A program made the position numbers and the translations under genes. The notes beneath the pieces were generated by a model. The model saw only the letters and a program-made list of their open reading frames with translations. It was not told where the DNA came from and did not search any database. From JAAYCI01 sp964472465 (GTDB taxonomy: Bacteria; Bacillota; Clostridia; Oscillospirales; Ruminococcaceae), in contig CAYYLW010000001.1 in assembly GCA_964472465.1 (NCBI GenBank), forward strand, positions 25,149-89,148: DNA of 64,000 nucleotides, written 5' to 3'. Of the stretch, positions 8,600 to 17,496 are shown in pieces (position 1 is the first letter of the stretch; each line of letters opens with the position of its first letter).

Positions 8600-10407
8600 A
8601 GATTCTCCCAGCAGGGCATATTAAGTCTCTGCTCCTCATCACTTACAAAAGGATATAGATTTTCTAGTTTACAGGAGCTAAAGCTACCGTCCGGGTTTGC
8701 AATGGTCATGGATTTGGGGATTTCATCAAAATGAATAGAACAGCATACTTCACAAAGGCAAGGCCTGTCGTCCGCCATTACCTGCTGGATGGTTTTATCT
8801 ATATCGTCGTTGGTTTCAATCACATAATAGGGGAGATGATAGGTTTCCGCCAGTTCCTTTAGGGAAGGCCAACCTAGGCCAGACGCTTCATTACAACCTG
8901 CAAACTGGGAAGAAAAATTGATTTTCTGCATGGTGTAGATAGAAGCATATCCGCTGTTTGATATTACAAAAAGTTTTAACGGAAGCTGATAGGTATGTAT
9001 CAGCGCCAATTCTTGCACATTGTGCTGTAAACTCCCGTCACCATCGATAACCAATGTGCGCCGTTTTCCACTGGCAAAGCAGCAGGCGATGGCGCTAGGC
9101 ACACACCACCCCATAGAACCAATGCCCATAGAAGAGATGAATCTTTGCCCCTTTTTGAGGGGGTAGGCCATGTGAGAAATACCACAACTGCGCCCCGAGG
9201 AAGAGCCCACAAATACATCCTGAGCTGTGCTATAGGCCCCCAATGTTTCCGCAAAACGGAAACCGTCAACCTTACCCTCGCTGTCCACTGGCTGCACTTC
9301 ACGGCAAAGAGGATACCGCGCTTTTACACTGGTGCAGTAGGCCAACCACTCGCTCCGGCACATCGGGACAAAACGCTGCTTTTGGCGGAGCATCTCATCG
9401 ATAAAAGCCCCTGCGTCGGCCACAACCTTTTCTTCAAAATCAATCTCTAGTTTTTCCATCTCTTCTAGTTCTATATCCACCATCACTTTTTTGGCCAGAG
9501 GCGCAAAATGCGGCTCATCAAACGCAGTAATGGCCGGGTTCAACCTGGAGCCAATCACCAGTAGAAAATCCGCGTTCTGCAAAACATAATTGGAGTATCG
9601 AGTGGTGGGAATACCCGGGCTTCCCATAAACAGGGCTTCTTCATCCCCAAATACACCCTTGGCCCGCCAAGTGGCCAGCACCGGAACCTGAAAAGACTCT
9701 GCCAACTCCCGTAGCGCGCTTTGCCGGGCAGCCGCCACCACCCCATGGCCAATTAAAAATACCGGGCGTTTGGCTTCATTGAGCAGGCGGTAAATATTTG
9801 CCACCGTATCCTGTATGGGGGTAACGGGTTCTTCTTGAAGTTCATTTTTGGGATGGAAATGCAGTAAAGTATCTTCTTCCAACCAGGCCCCTTGGATATC
9901 TAGGGGAATATCCACCCATACCGGCCCCTTGCGCCCATGGGTGGCCAAATACACCGCTTTTTCAAGATGATAGGCAATTTCTTCTGGCCTTAAAACGGTG
10001 ACGGCATACTTCGTAATGGGGGTCACCACCGGAACAATGGCAATTTCTTGCGGGCCATAAATGCGCAGGCCGCGCAATTGCCCCATCTGTGGAATGCGGC
10101 ACTGCCCGGAAATGAATAGGGTGGGGGTAGAATCCACCCAGGCCCCCGCGCAACCGGTAACCGCATTGGTGGCACCGGGCCCGGTGGTTACCATGCACGC
10201 GCCTAAATGCCCCGTATATTGGGCATAGCTTTCGGCGCAGATGCCGGTTGCTTGCTCGTTTAGGTTGAATACCAGGTTTAACTTCTCTTGTTTGGCGGCA
10301 CTATCCAGCAGATGCATCATCCCACCGCCAGAAATTAGAAACAAATCCCGGATCCCGTTTTGAACCAAAAAATCGGCCACATAATCAGATATTTTTATCT
10401 CTGCCAT
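8596..10407 (-). CDS. Thiamine-diphosphate enzyme of the acetolactate synthase type (YerE-like candidate)
   Basis: About 603 residues with the three-domain TPP enzyme plan: an N-terminal pyrimidine-binding domain with the activating glutamate in NLNEQATG, a central domain, and a C-terminal PP domain with VIDGDGSLQHN followed about 26 residues later by SNSGY, the Mg-ThDP motif. I chose the ATG at 10407 (MAEIKISDY) after GTGGGGG, rather than an in-frame start 48 bases upstream. In Yersinia the related YerE attaches a two-carbon unit from pyruvate to CDP-4-keto-3,6-dideoxyglucose. The adjacent rfbFGH genes make that substrate, so a YerE-like role is plausible. A sulfopyruvate- or acetolactate-type activity cannot be excluded. 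Confidence 0.85.
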   Translation of the reverse strand: MAEIKISDYVADFLVQNGIRDLFLISGGGMMHLLDSAAKQEKLNLVFNLNEQATGICAESYAQYTGHLGACMVTTGPGATNAVTGCAGAWVDSTPTLFISGQCRIPQMGQLRGLRIYGPQEIAIVPVVTPITKYAVTVLRPEEIAYHLEKAVYLATHGRKGPVWVDIPLDIQGAWLEEDTLLHFHPKNELQEEPVTPIQDTVANIYRLLNEAKRPVFLIGHGVVAAARQSALRELAESFQVPVLATWRAKGVFGDEEALFMGSPGIPTTRYSNYVLQNADFLLVIGSRLNPAITAFDEPHFAPLAKKVMVDIELEEMEKLEIDFEEKVVADAGAFIDEMLRQKQRFVPMCRSEWLAYCTSVKARYPLCREVQPVDSEGKVDGFRFAETLGAYSTAQDVFVGSSSGRSCGISHMAYPLKKGQRFISSMGIGSMGWCVPSAIACCFASGKRRTLVIDGDGSLQHNVQELALIHTYQLPLKLFVISNSGYASIYTMQKINFSSQFAGCNEASGLGWPSLKELAETYHLPYYVIETNDDIDKTIQQVMADDRPCLCEVCCSIHFDEIPKSMTIANPDGSFSSCKLENLYPFVSDEEQRLNMPCWENL

Positions 10408-10445
10408 AAAGCCCCCACTGCCACACAATATGCATTTTCCATATA

Positions 10446-10474
10446 ATACTACCATAAAGCCGAATTGAAGGCAA
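10446..10474 (-). promoter_or_regulatory. Promoter of the polysaccharide operon
   Basis: On the minus strand TTGCCT and TAGTAT are separated by 17 bases, with TGG just before the -10 element. It lies about 40 bases upstream of the thiamine-diphosphate enzyme start and is the only good promoter seen for the ten minus-strand genes, which have gaps of at most about 37 bases. Confidence 0.6.
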
Positions 10475-10545
10475 TGAAAGGCCCCTGCCGCAGCAAGCGC
10501 TTTGTAAAAGCACCAAAAGCAGAGGATTCCCGCTAAACCCGTGGC

Positions 10546-10574
10546 TTGGCATCCCTGCCAAAGTCTGGTATACT
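10546..10574 (+). promoter_or_regulatory. Promoter of the plus-strand glycosyltransferase operon
   Basis: TTGGCA and TATACT are separated by 17 bases, with an extended -10 (TGG before TATACT). It sits about 95 bases upstream of the glycosyltransferase start at 10669 and is divergent from the promoter near 10446-10474. Confidence 0.6.
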
Positions 10575-10668
10575 TTTATTGTATTTGTTCAGATTCTGCA
10601 ACATGTATGGATACAGCAGTACGGCTCATACGCTGCCGGTTTGGCAGAAAACCAAGGGGGATGGGCAG

Positions 10669-11643
10669 ATGCCTTTTTTTAGCATAATCGTCCCCGTATA
10701 CAATACGGAGCAGTGGCTTCGGGAGTGCGTACAAAGCGTGCTAAGCCAAAAATTTACCGATTATGAACTGATTTTAATTGATGATGGCAGCACCGATGAA
10801 AGTGGTACAATCTGCGATGAATTGGCAGAACATGACGCGCGTATTCGCGTTATTCACCAGGAAAATAGCGGGGCTGCGGCAGCCCGCAACGCGGGGATTC
10901 AAGCTGCCGCAGGGCAGTATATCTTGTTTATGGACAGTGATGACCGCTATGCCAACGACCAGGTATTGCAACGGCTTTCACCCTATACAGAAGATGTGGT
11001 GTGCTTCAATTATGCCCGGCTTGCAGCCCATGCACAAGCGCCCGGCGCTTGCCTGTTACATTTGTCTGCCACGCTTAGCGGGCCGATGGATGCCGACTTT
11101 TACGCTTTGGTTCGTGATAATATCTATACTTCCTCGGCTTGGTCAAAAAGAATTGCCCGGCAGGTGCTGGTGGAAAACGAGCTGTACTTCGAACCAGAAT
11201 GCCGCCTAGAGGACATCGAGTGGAACTTACGGCTGGCCTGCCACGCAACTAGCATCACCTTCGAGCCCCATGCCGTGTACCTTTACCGCTTGCGGGCAGG
11301 CTCGGTCACGCAAAGCATGTCGCAAGCGCACGTAGATGATTTATTCGCCGTGATAGAGCGCCTGGAGAGGGATTGTCCTTCCACGCGGGAGCCCCTGTTT
11401 CAGCATGCCTATCGGGGGTATGTGGCTTTCCAGTACTGCACCCTGCTCATCAACATCCGCTTGGCTGGTCCCTCTTGTCTTACACAAAACCTCCGCCACT
11501 GCAAGCGCTTACAGCACCTGTTAAAAGAGGGGGACTACCGTGTGGTCCGTCTCATCCGCTTCGTTTCAAACTTGGTGGGCATCCGCTGTTGCAGCTTTTT
11601 GCTTTATCACTATTTTTTGGCAACACAACCGGGGAAAGCATGA
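10669..11643 (+). CDS. Family 2 glycosyltransferase
   Basis: About 324 residues. The ATG at 10669 (MPFFSIIVPVYN) is preceded by AAGGGGG and starts exactly where GT2 enzymes start; an in-frame upstream start would place the gene inside its own promoter. IIVPVYN, LIDDGSTDES, NSGAAAARNAG and the metal-binding FMDSDDRY give the full GT-A signature. LEDIEWNLRLA supplies the acid residues typical of the C-terminal half. The stop overlaps the next start as ATGA. Likely a sugar transferase for the same surface polysaccharide; donor unknown. Confidence 0.92.
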   Translation: MPFFSIIVPVYNTEQWLRECVQSVLSQKFTDYELILIDDGSTDESGTICDELAEHDARIRVIHQENSGAAAARNAGIQAAAGQYILFMDSDDRYANDQVLQRLSPYTEDVVCFNYARLAAHAQAPGACLLHLSATLSGPMDADFYALVRDNIYTSSAWSKRIARQVLVENELYFEPECRLEDIEWNLRLACHATSITFEPHAVYLYRLRAGSVTQSMSQAHVDDLFAVIERLERDCPSTREPLFQHAYRGYVAFQYCTLLINIRLAGPSCLTQNLRHCKRLQHLLKEGDYRVVRLIRFVSNLVGIRCCSFLLYHYFLATQPGKA

Positions 11644-12911
11644 TGCGCTATCTTTTTATTACGGATAACAGCTACCAGGAGAACAACCCCGGGTTCCTTA
11701 TCTGCCGGCGGCTAGCCTCTGTGTTTACCGGGCAAGGCCACCAGGTTACAATTTTAGGAACCAAAGAAATAAAGGCGGCACCAAGCAAAGAAACTATCGA
11801 CGGGATACAATATATTCGGTTTTATTACCCCATAAACCCCGTTACCAGAAAAATGTTGAACCAATATCGCCTGACCAAAAACCTTCTTGGGTTTTTCCTG
11901 GGTATGCTGCGCCACCCCATTGCCGCCACCGTTGGCGTACTACGGGCCGCCACGGGTTTCAACCCCATTGAGAGAATCTACGCGAGACATATACAGGCGC
12001 TTGGCGAAGAGGCCCCCTTTGACGCCATAGTGGCTTTCCCCGCACCCTATTACACCGCTTTAGGGCTAGCACGGGCTAAAACGGGGGAGGCTACCCGCAT
12101 TATTTACATGCTGGACCCCTATGCAACACACCCCATTATGGGAGGGAGACGGGCGTTTAAACAAGAAGAGTTCGCTTTGAAACGGGTGGACTATGCCATT
12201 GTCACTTTGGAGATTTTGGAAGAATACCAGCACACTCCTCTGGCCGCTTATTGTTCCAAAATGCAAGCGAGAGAGTTTCCCTGCGTACAACCATCCGAAG
12301 AAAAATCCACGTATAAAGGCTTTGACTCACATAAAATCAACCTGCTTTTTGCGGGCAATCTCTATGCCCACATGCGTCCTTTGGGTTATTTGCTGCGTGT
12401 ACTAGACGCCGTGGAAGATGACCGGATCTGTTTAACGCTCATGGGGCATCAAGAAGGCCTAACGCCGGCGGAGGAAGAACTGCTCGCGCGTCTGGTGCAA
12501 CAAGGGAAAATGAAAAGTCTGCCTCCGCAGCCCCCAGAGACCGCCTTTTCTGCTATACACGCCGCCGATGTGTTGGTGAACATTGGAAACAACCAGGCCA
12601 ACATGTTGCCAAGTAAATTGTATGACTATATCTCTACCGGGCGCCCTATTGTGAACATTTGCCGCCTTGAAAATTGCCCCTCCTTGCCGCGGCTACGCCG
12701 TTACCCCTTTGTCCTCACCCTTTTTGAAAAAGAAGACCCCGCCAGCGCAGCAGTTCACTTGCAGCAGTTTTGCATCAAAGCCCAAGGCTGCCGGCTTTCT
12801 ACCAAGGACATTCTTGCACAATACCACGACTGCACCCCCCAAAGCGCTTGTGAGGCCATTCAGACAATGGTGGCTTTACACCACGAAGCCAATCGTTCAA
12901 AAACATTCTAA
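11640..12911 (+). CDS. GT-B type (GT4-like) glycosyltransferase
   Basis: About 423 residues from the ATG at 11640, which overlaps the previous stop; a second ATG follows directly at 11643. RYLFITDNSYQENNPGFLICRRLA at the N-terminus fits the acceptor-side Rossmann domain of GT4 enzymes. The C-terminal half has NLLFAGNLYAHMRPLG and a KLYDYISTGRPIVNI segment, which is the donor-binding E-x7-like region of the family. Probably cytosolic or membrane-associated and works with the upstream GT2. Specific linkage unknown. Confidence 0.87.
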   Translation: MMRYLFITDNSYQENNPGFLICRRLASVFTGQGHQVTILGTKEIKAAPSKETIDGIQYIRFYYPINPVTRKMLNQYRLTKNLLGFFLGMLRHPIAATVGVLRAATGFNPIERIYARHIQALGEEAPFDAIVAFPAPYYTALGLARAKTGEATRIIYMLDPYATHPIMGGRRAFKQEEFALKRVDYAIVTLEILEEYQHTPLAAYCSKMQAREFPCVQPSEEKSTYKGFDSHKINLLFAGNLYAHMRPLGYLLRVLDAVEDDRICLTLMGHQEGLTPAEEELLARLVQQGKMKSLPPQPPETAFSAIHAADVLVNIGNNQANMLPSKLYDYISTGRPIVNICRLENCPSLPRLRRYPFVLTLFEKEDPASAAVHLQQFCIKAQGCRLSTKDILAQYHDCTPQSACEAIQTMVALHHEANRSKTF

Positions 12912-13037
12912 CAGCAGCCGTATCCCTAGCCACTGCTGAGGAAACACACCCGGTTGTATAGTTCTATACGCGCAGCCGCACGAATCTATTCTATCGCCAA
13001 AAGAGCGGATGCTATTACGGCCAACCGGCCAAAATAG

Positions 13038-13063
13038 GGCTCTCTACAGAGCCAAAGGAGGAG
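13038..13063 (+). promoter_or_regulatory. Small hairpin followed by a strong Shine-Dalgarno sequence
   Basis: GGCTCT-CTAC-AGAGCC forms a six-base-pair hairpin at 13038-13053, directly followed by AAAGGAGGAG at 13054-13063. At the proper spacing downstream there is no ATG, GTG or TTG. The in-frame codon at 13070 is ATC (followed by ACC ATT TTA), one base away from ATG. This decides the likely ancestral start of the phosphoglycerol transferase gene. Confidence 0.6.
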
Positions 13064-13069
13064 ATTTTC

Positions 13070-14607
13070 ATCACCATTTTACAAAAATTCATTTTGGCTT
13101 TTAAAAAACACAAAATGCAGATCCTTTCCATAGGGCTTGCATTTTTGCTTTGTCTGGCTTGTTTCTTTTTGCTCTGCCTGGCGGCCCTGGGGGTTTGGCT
13201 GCTACAAAACTGGGGCCTTATTTCCATGGAAGAGCTTGTGTACCATTTACGGGTACCTATGGAAGGCGCCAGCACATCCATGGTATGGAGCGCCATTTTA
13301 TATTGTGGTATTCCAGCACTCTTGCTCACTGGCTTGCTAGGCTTGCTTTGGAATCGCCTGGGGCCCCGCCGCAAAAAGAGAATCCTCCTATCCACTCTAT
13401 CCATTCTTGGCAGCCTGCTTATCTGTGGGGCCTCTTTGGCCCGCGTTTGGGTCACCTTAGACGTGAGCGCCTATATAGAAGCCCGCAACACAACCTCTGT
13501 TTTTTTTGAGGAACAGTATGTAAACCCCCATAGCGTGGAGATACCGTTCCCCCAAAACAAGAGAAACCTCGTCTATATTGTACTGGAATCTATGGAGGCC
13601 TCCTTTATGGATAGCGGCAATGGTGGCGGATTTGAAGAAAACTATATCCCCGAGCTCACCCAAATTGCCAAAGACAATGTCAGCTTTTCCCATACAGACA
13701 CTTTGGGCGGGATGCAAACCTTACCGGGCACCATGTGGACAATGGCCTCCCTATTTTCTCAAAGCACCGGGTTACCTTTTTCCATTCCCATGCCTGAGGG
13801 AACCATGGAAGGGCAAAAGACATTTTTCCCGGATGTCCTCAGCCTGGGGGATGTATTGCAGAGCAATGGCTACCAGCAAACCTTTATGATTGGCTCCGAC
13901 GCCACTTTCGGCGGCAGGCGGCTTTATTACAACACGCATGGGGATTATGAAATCCGGGATTATGTCTATGCCATAGAGCAAGGCTGGCTGCCTGAGGATT
14001 ACTTTGTGTGGTGGGGCTATGAGGACCAAAAGCTGTATGAAAACGCCAAAATGGAATTGAAACGCCTGTCAAACTCTGAAAACCCCTTTAATTTCACCAT
14101 GTTAACGGTGGATACCCACCATGTAGACGGTTACGTTTGTCCCCTTTGCCGGCAAGACTATGACGCACCTTTGGCCAATGCAATGGCCTGTGCCAGCCGC
14201 CAAGCGGCTAATTTTGTAGCCTGGATACAGCAACAGGATTTTTATGAAAATACCACGATTGTGCTGGTAGGGGACCACCTCTCTATGAACCCCACGTTTT
14301 GTACCGATGTCCCCTTAGAAGAACGTACCGTGTACAATGCTTTCATCAATTCTGCCGTGGACAGCGATTTCCAAAAAACCGCATTTTTTCCACCTATGAT
14401 ATGTATCCCACCATTTTGGCCAGCCTGGGCGCCACAATCGAGGGTGACCAGCTCGCCTTGGGGGTGAACCTATTTTCGGGTAAGTCCACCCTGCCTGAGC
14501 AATTCGGATTTACCATTGTAAGTGAACAGCTTTCTATGCGCTCCCTTTTCTATGAGCAGTTTATGAAGGATATTGTGGTGGAACCCGCTTCCAGCGTGGC
14601 TGCCTAG
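13070..14607 (+). pseudogene. OpgB/MdoB-like phosphoglycerol transferase, frameshifted
   Basis: A sulfatase-fold membrane enzyme. Two or three N-terminal hydrophobic segments (about residues 15-110) precede an extracellular catalytic domain: VYIVLESMEASF (metal-binding E), TLPGTMWTMAS (likely nucleophile threonine), LTVDTHHVDG and VLVGDHLSM. These match phosphoglycerol transferase I/LtaS-like enzymes. Near 14384-14396, beside runs of six A and six T, the reading frame shifts by -1: the conserved RIFSTYDMYPTILASLG tail lies in the other frame and ends at 14607. The presumed start codon is ATC; the first usable normal start is TTG at 13094. The gene is either broken or affected by sequence error. 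Confidence 0.75.
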
Positions 14608-14631
14608 CAAAAACTACCCCCCAATACATAG

Positions 14632-14662
14632 AAAAAACGGCTCACAGTGTGATGCCGTTTTT
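14632..14662. terminator. Bidirectional terminator between convergent genes
   Basis: AAAAACGGC and GCCGTTTTT form a nine-base-pair stem that continues inward with TCACA/TGTGA. The A-tract and T-tract make it work in both directions. It spans the uxaA stop codon and lies 24 bases after the phosphoglycerol transferase stop. Confidence 0.75.
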
Positions 14663-16066
14663 AAAAATGGCTATCTCTGCATAGCCATTTTGTTCGTTTT
14701 GGGCAGGCTTTCCGCTGGCGGTGTCTTGCACCAGGGCCAGCAGCGCCTGCGCGGCAGTAGCCGGGGGAGTACCTTCCAGAATGGGGCTGGCGTCATAATC
14801 CACCCAGCCCGGTTTTGCGCGGGCCAGCTTTGCGCCTGAGGCAATTTTTAGGGTGGGCACCACTGTTCCAAAAGGGGTACCCCTTCCTGTTGTAAACAGA
14901 ATAATATGCGCGCCACTGGCAGCCAGGTTTGTACAGGAAACTATGTCGTTTCCGGGCCCCGTAAGCAGCGATAACCCGGGCTTTACGCAGGCCTGCGCAT
15001 AGTCCAGCACGTCAGTAACAGGAGCGGTGCCGCCTTTTTGCACACAGCCCAGAGACTTTTCCTCCAATGTGGTGATGCCACCCTCTTTGTTGCCAGGGGA
15101 GGGGTTTTCATATACAACCTGCCCATGGTCTAGGTAATACCGCTTAAAGTGGTTCAGCATCCGCACGGCTCGCTCAAACACATCCCGCCCGGTGGCACGC
15201 GCTAAAAGCAGCTTTTCCGCCCCGAACATTTCGGGCACTTCCGTTAGAACCGCGCGGCCCCCCCGGCTGGTATGCAAATCGGCCAAACAGCCACACAAAG
15301 GGTTTGCCGTAATGCCGGAGAATGCGTCGCTTCCGCCACACTTAAAACCGATGATCAGCTCATTAAGCGGAATTTCCTCCCGCTTATCCGCTGCCGCCAG
15401 CTCTGCAAGCTGGCCTATGGCCGCCAGGGCGGCTTGCAATTCATCGGTTTCGTTTTGCGCCACCACAAAGCGTAGTCTGCCGCTCTCACAGCCAGAAAGC
15501 AAGGGGGTAAAAGACGCCAAATTGTTGTTTTCACAGCCCAGGGAGAGAACCAAAACACCACCCGCATTTGGGTGCCCGGCCAGGGCGGCCAGTATTTTTT
15601 GGGTGTGTAGCTGGTCGTCTCCCATCTGGCTACAGCCATAGGGGTGGCACAGGGGCAACACCCGGATACCATACAGCCGTTCGGCCTGTTTGGCCGCCTG
15701 CACCGCCAGGGCGTTGATGCACCCCACCGTTGGAATTACCCAGATATCGTTGCGGATGCCCACTTTTCCACCGGCGTGCCTATAGCCAAGGAAAGAACCG
15801 CCAGGATTCTCTTGCCGGTATGCGTAAGCGCCTTGGAACACATACTCCTCTTCGCCCGCCAGTTGGCTTTTGAGGTTGTGGGTATGCACGTGTTCCCCTT
15901 TTTTGATTGCACAGGTGGCCACCCCAATGGGAAACCCGTATTTCACAACCGGCTCCCCTTTGCCAATATCACAAAGCGCGGCCTTATGCCCAAACGGAAT
16001 ACCCGCTTCGCCAGTGAGGGCAACCTCCACGTTATCCAAAGGGGAGAGAGTTAAAAACTCACGCAT
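14642..16066 (-). CDS. uxaA: Altronate dehydratase
   Basis: A 474-residue enzyme removing water from D-altronate to give 2-keto-3-deoxygluconate. The N-terminal SAF domain (about 1-75) and the long C-terminal part with GGKVGIRNDIWVIPTVGCIN and LIIGFKCGGSDAFSGITANP match UxaA/GarD. The start overlaps the uxaB stop by eight bases. Last gene of the galacturonate operon, ended by the bidirectional terminator that includes its stop codon. Confidence 0.95.
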   Translation of the reverse strand: MREFLTLSPLDNVEVALTGEAGIPFGHKAALCDIGKGEPVVKYGFPIGVATCAIKKGEHVHTHNLKSQLAGEEEYVFQGAYAYRQENPGGSFLGYRHAGGKVGIRNDIWVIPTVGCINALAVQAAKQAERLYGIRVLPLCHPYGCSQMGDDQLHTQKILAALAGHPNAGGVLVLSLGCENNNLASFTPLLSGCESGRLRFVVAQNETDELQAALAAIGQLAELAAADKREEIPLNELIIGFKCGGSDAFSGITANPLCGCLADLHTSRGGRAVLTEVPEMFGAEKLLLARATGRDVFERAVRMLNHFKRYYLDHGQVVYENPSPGNKEGGITTLEEKSLGCVQKGGTAPVTDVLDYAQACVKPGLSLLTGPGNDIVSCTNLAASGAHIILFTTGRGTPFGTVVPTLKIASGAKLARAKPGWVDYDASPILEGTPPATAAQALLALVQDTASGKPAQNEQNGYAEIAIFKNGITL

Positions 16067-17480
16067 ACGCCACCTCGGACACCGCCGCGGCCATGCCTAT
16101 TTCCTCAATACGAAGCAAGCTGGCCTGCACGCATGTAAGCAGAGCGTCGTTGCGGCTTAAATCCTGCCCCCAAAATGTGGCGTTGGCCAGCGTGGCCTGC
16201 GCAAGCGCGGCAGCCTCTCCCGGGGCCCCGGCAAAGAAGGCCAGCACCTCGTCACTGTCTTGCGCGGCGGCGCCCATGCTTTTGTAATAGTCTATCAGCG
16301 CGGCCAGCCCAAAAGCCAATACCGGGGGCACGGCATTATTTTCGCGCTGATAGTCCAAAATAGAGGGTAGACAGCGCGCTTTAAATTTGGAGACACTGTT
16401 GAGCGCGATGCTAGAAAGACGGTGTTGCACGAAGGGGTTCGAAAACCGTTCCAGCACCGCCTGCGCAAAAGCGTCCATGTCCTTTTGGGGCAAGGAGATA
16501 CCGGGGATGATTTCCTGCCAAATGGCGCGGCGTATATAGGCCAAAAACACCGGGTCTTGAACCATGGAAAGCACCGTGCTGTGCCCCGCGCGCAAGGCCG
16601 CTAACGCCGAAACGGTATGGGCCCCGTTTAAAATACGCACTTTGCGGGTACGGTATGGCGCTAAATCCTGTGTAAAAACAATGTTGCACCCGGCCTTGTC
16701 CAGCGGAAACCGCCCCTGCCATTCTTCCGACGCCTGAATCACCCACAGGTTAAAGGGTTCACAGGCCACCAGCAGCTCATCCTCATAGCCCAGCTTCGCA
16801 CCAATACCGGCCATTTCCTCCTGCGGATGCCCCGTGACAATCCGGTCCACCAGCGTGTTGGCAAAACAGCAACTGTGCCGTAACCACTCCTGAAAACCCG
16901 CGTCCAGGCCCCATTCTTGCGCATAGCGTAGCACCAGGCTTTTTAGCAAATCACCATTGTTTTCCACCAGCTCTACCGGCAGAATCAAAAGGCCTTTGCC
17001 CGGCACGTGGCCCCATTCCTTGTATCTAGCCAGCAACAATACTGCCAGCTTGGCGGGGAAAGACACAGGGGGACGGGCGCTGGGCAGGTCTTCGGCGCGA
17101 TAGGCAATACCGGCCTCTGTTGTGTTCGAAATAACAACGGATAGTTCCGGCGATTTGCATACCTGCAGCACATCTTCAAAATTCTCATAGGGGTTTAAAC
17201 AGCGGGAAACGCAGTGGATGATATCCGCCTGCTCCACTACCTGCCCATTTTCTATGCCCCGTAGAAGCACGGTATAAAGCCCGTTTTGCGTATTGATTGT
17301 GTGGGCCAGGCCGTTTGGCAAGGGCTGGCACAAAACGGCGTCACCGTTCCATGCCCCGGCATTCTGAGCCTTTTCAAGCATCCAATCGGCAAAAGCGCGC
17401 AAAAAATTTCCTTCCCCAATTTGCAGTACCGTCTCCGGCTTAGTCCGGCCTGTTTTGGGATACACCTCGCAAATATTCAC
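16059..17480 (-). CDS. uxaB: Tagaturonate reductase (altronate oxidoreductase)
   Basis: About 473 residues of the polyol-specific long-chain dehydrogenase family. VLQIGEGNFLRAF is the NAD-binding start, and ILNGAHTVSALAALRAGH carries the catalytic-region signature. I chose the GTG at 17480, six bases after AAGGAGG, rather than an ATG 66 bases upstream inside uxaC; the family begins just before the VLQIGEGNF strand. It reduces D-tagaturonate to D-altronate. Tightly packed between uxaC (16-base gap) and uxaA (overlap). Confidence 0.94.
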   Translation of the reverse strand: MNICEVYPKTGRTKPETVLQIGEGNFLRAFADWMLEKAQNAGAWNGDAVLCQPLPNGLAHTINTQNGLYTVLLRGIENGQVVEQADIIHCVSRCLNPYENFEDVLQVCKSPELSVVISNTTEAGIAYRAEDLPSARPPVSFPAKLAVLLLARYKEWGHVPGKGLLILPVELVENNGDLLKSLVLRYAQEWGLDAGFQEWLRHSCCFANTLVDRIVTGHPQEEMAGIGAKLGYEDELLVACEPFNLWVIQASEEWQGRFPLDKAGCNIVFTQDLAPYRTRKVRILNGAHTVSALAALRAGHSTVLSMVQDPVFLAYIRRAIWQEIIPGISLPQKDMDAFAQAVLERFSNPFVQHRLSSIALNSVSKFKARCLPSILDYQRENNAVPPVLAFGLAALIDYYKSMGAAAQDSDEVLAFFAGAPGEAAALAQATLANATFWGQDLSRNDALLTCVQASLLRIEEIGMAAAVSEVAYA

Positions 17481-17496
17481 CCTGGCCTCCTTTGTT

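Noticed and set aside
14380..14400. Programmed -1 ribosomal frameshift in the OpgB-like gene
   Set aside because: The A6C and T6C runs could form slippery heptamers, but neither is in the correct phase for the upstream reading frame and no downstream stimulatory structure is evident.
14299..14607. Separate small plus-strand gene
   Set aside because: Its conserved part (STYDMYPTILASLG) is the missing C-terminus of the phosphoglycerol transferase; the first residues are an out-of-frame reading of that gene.
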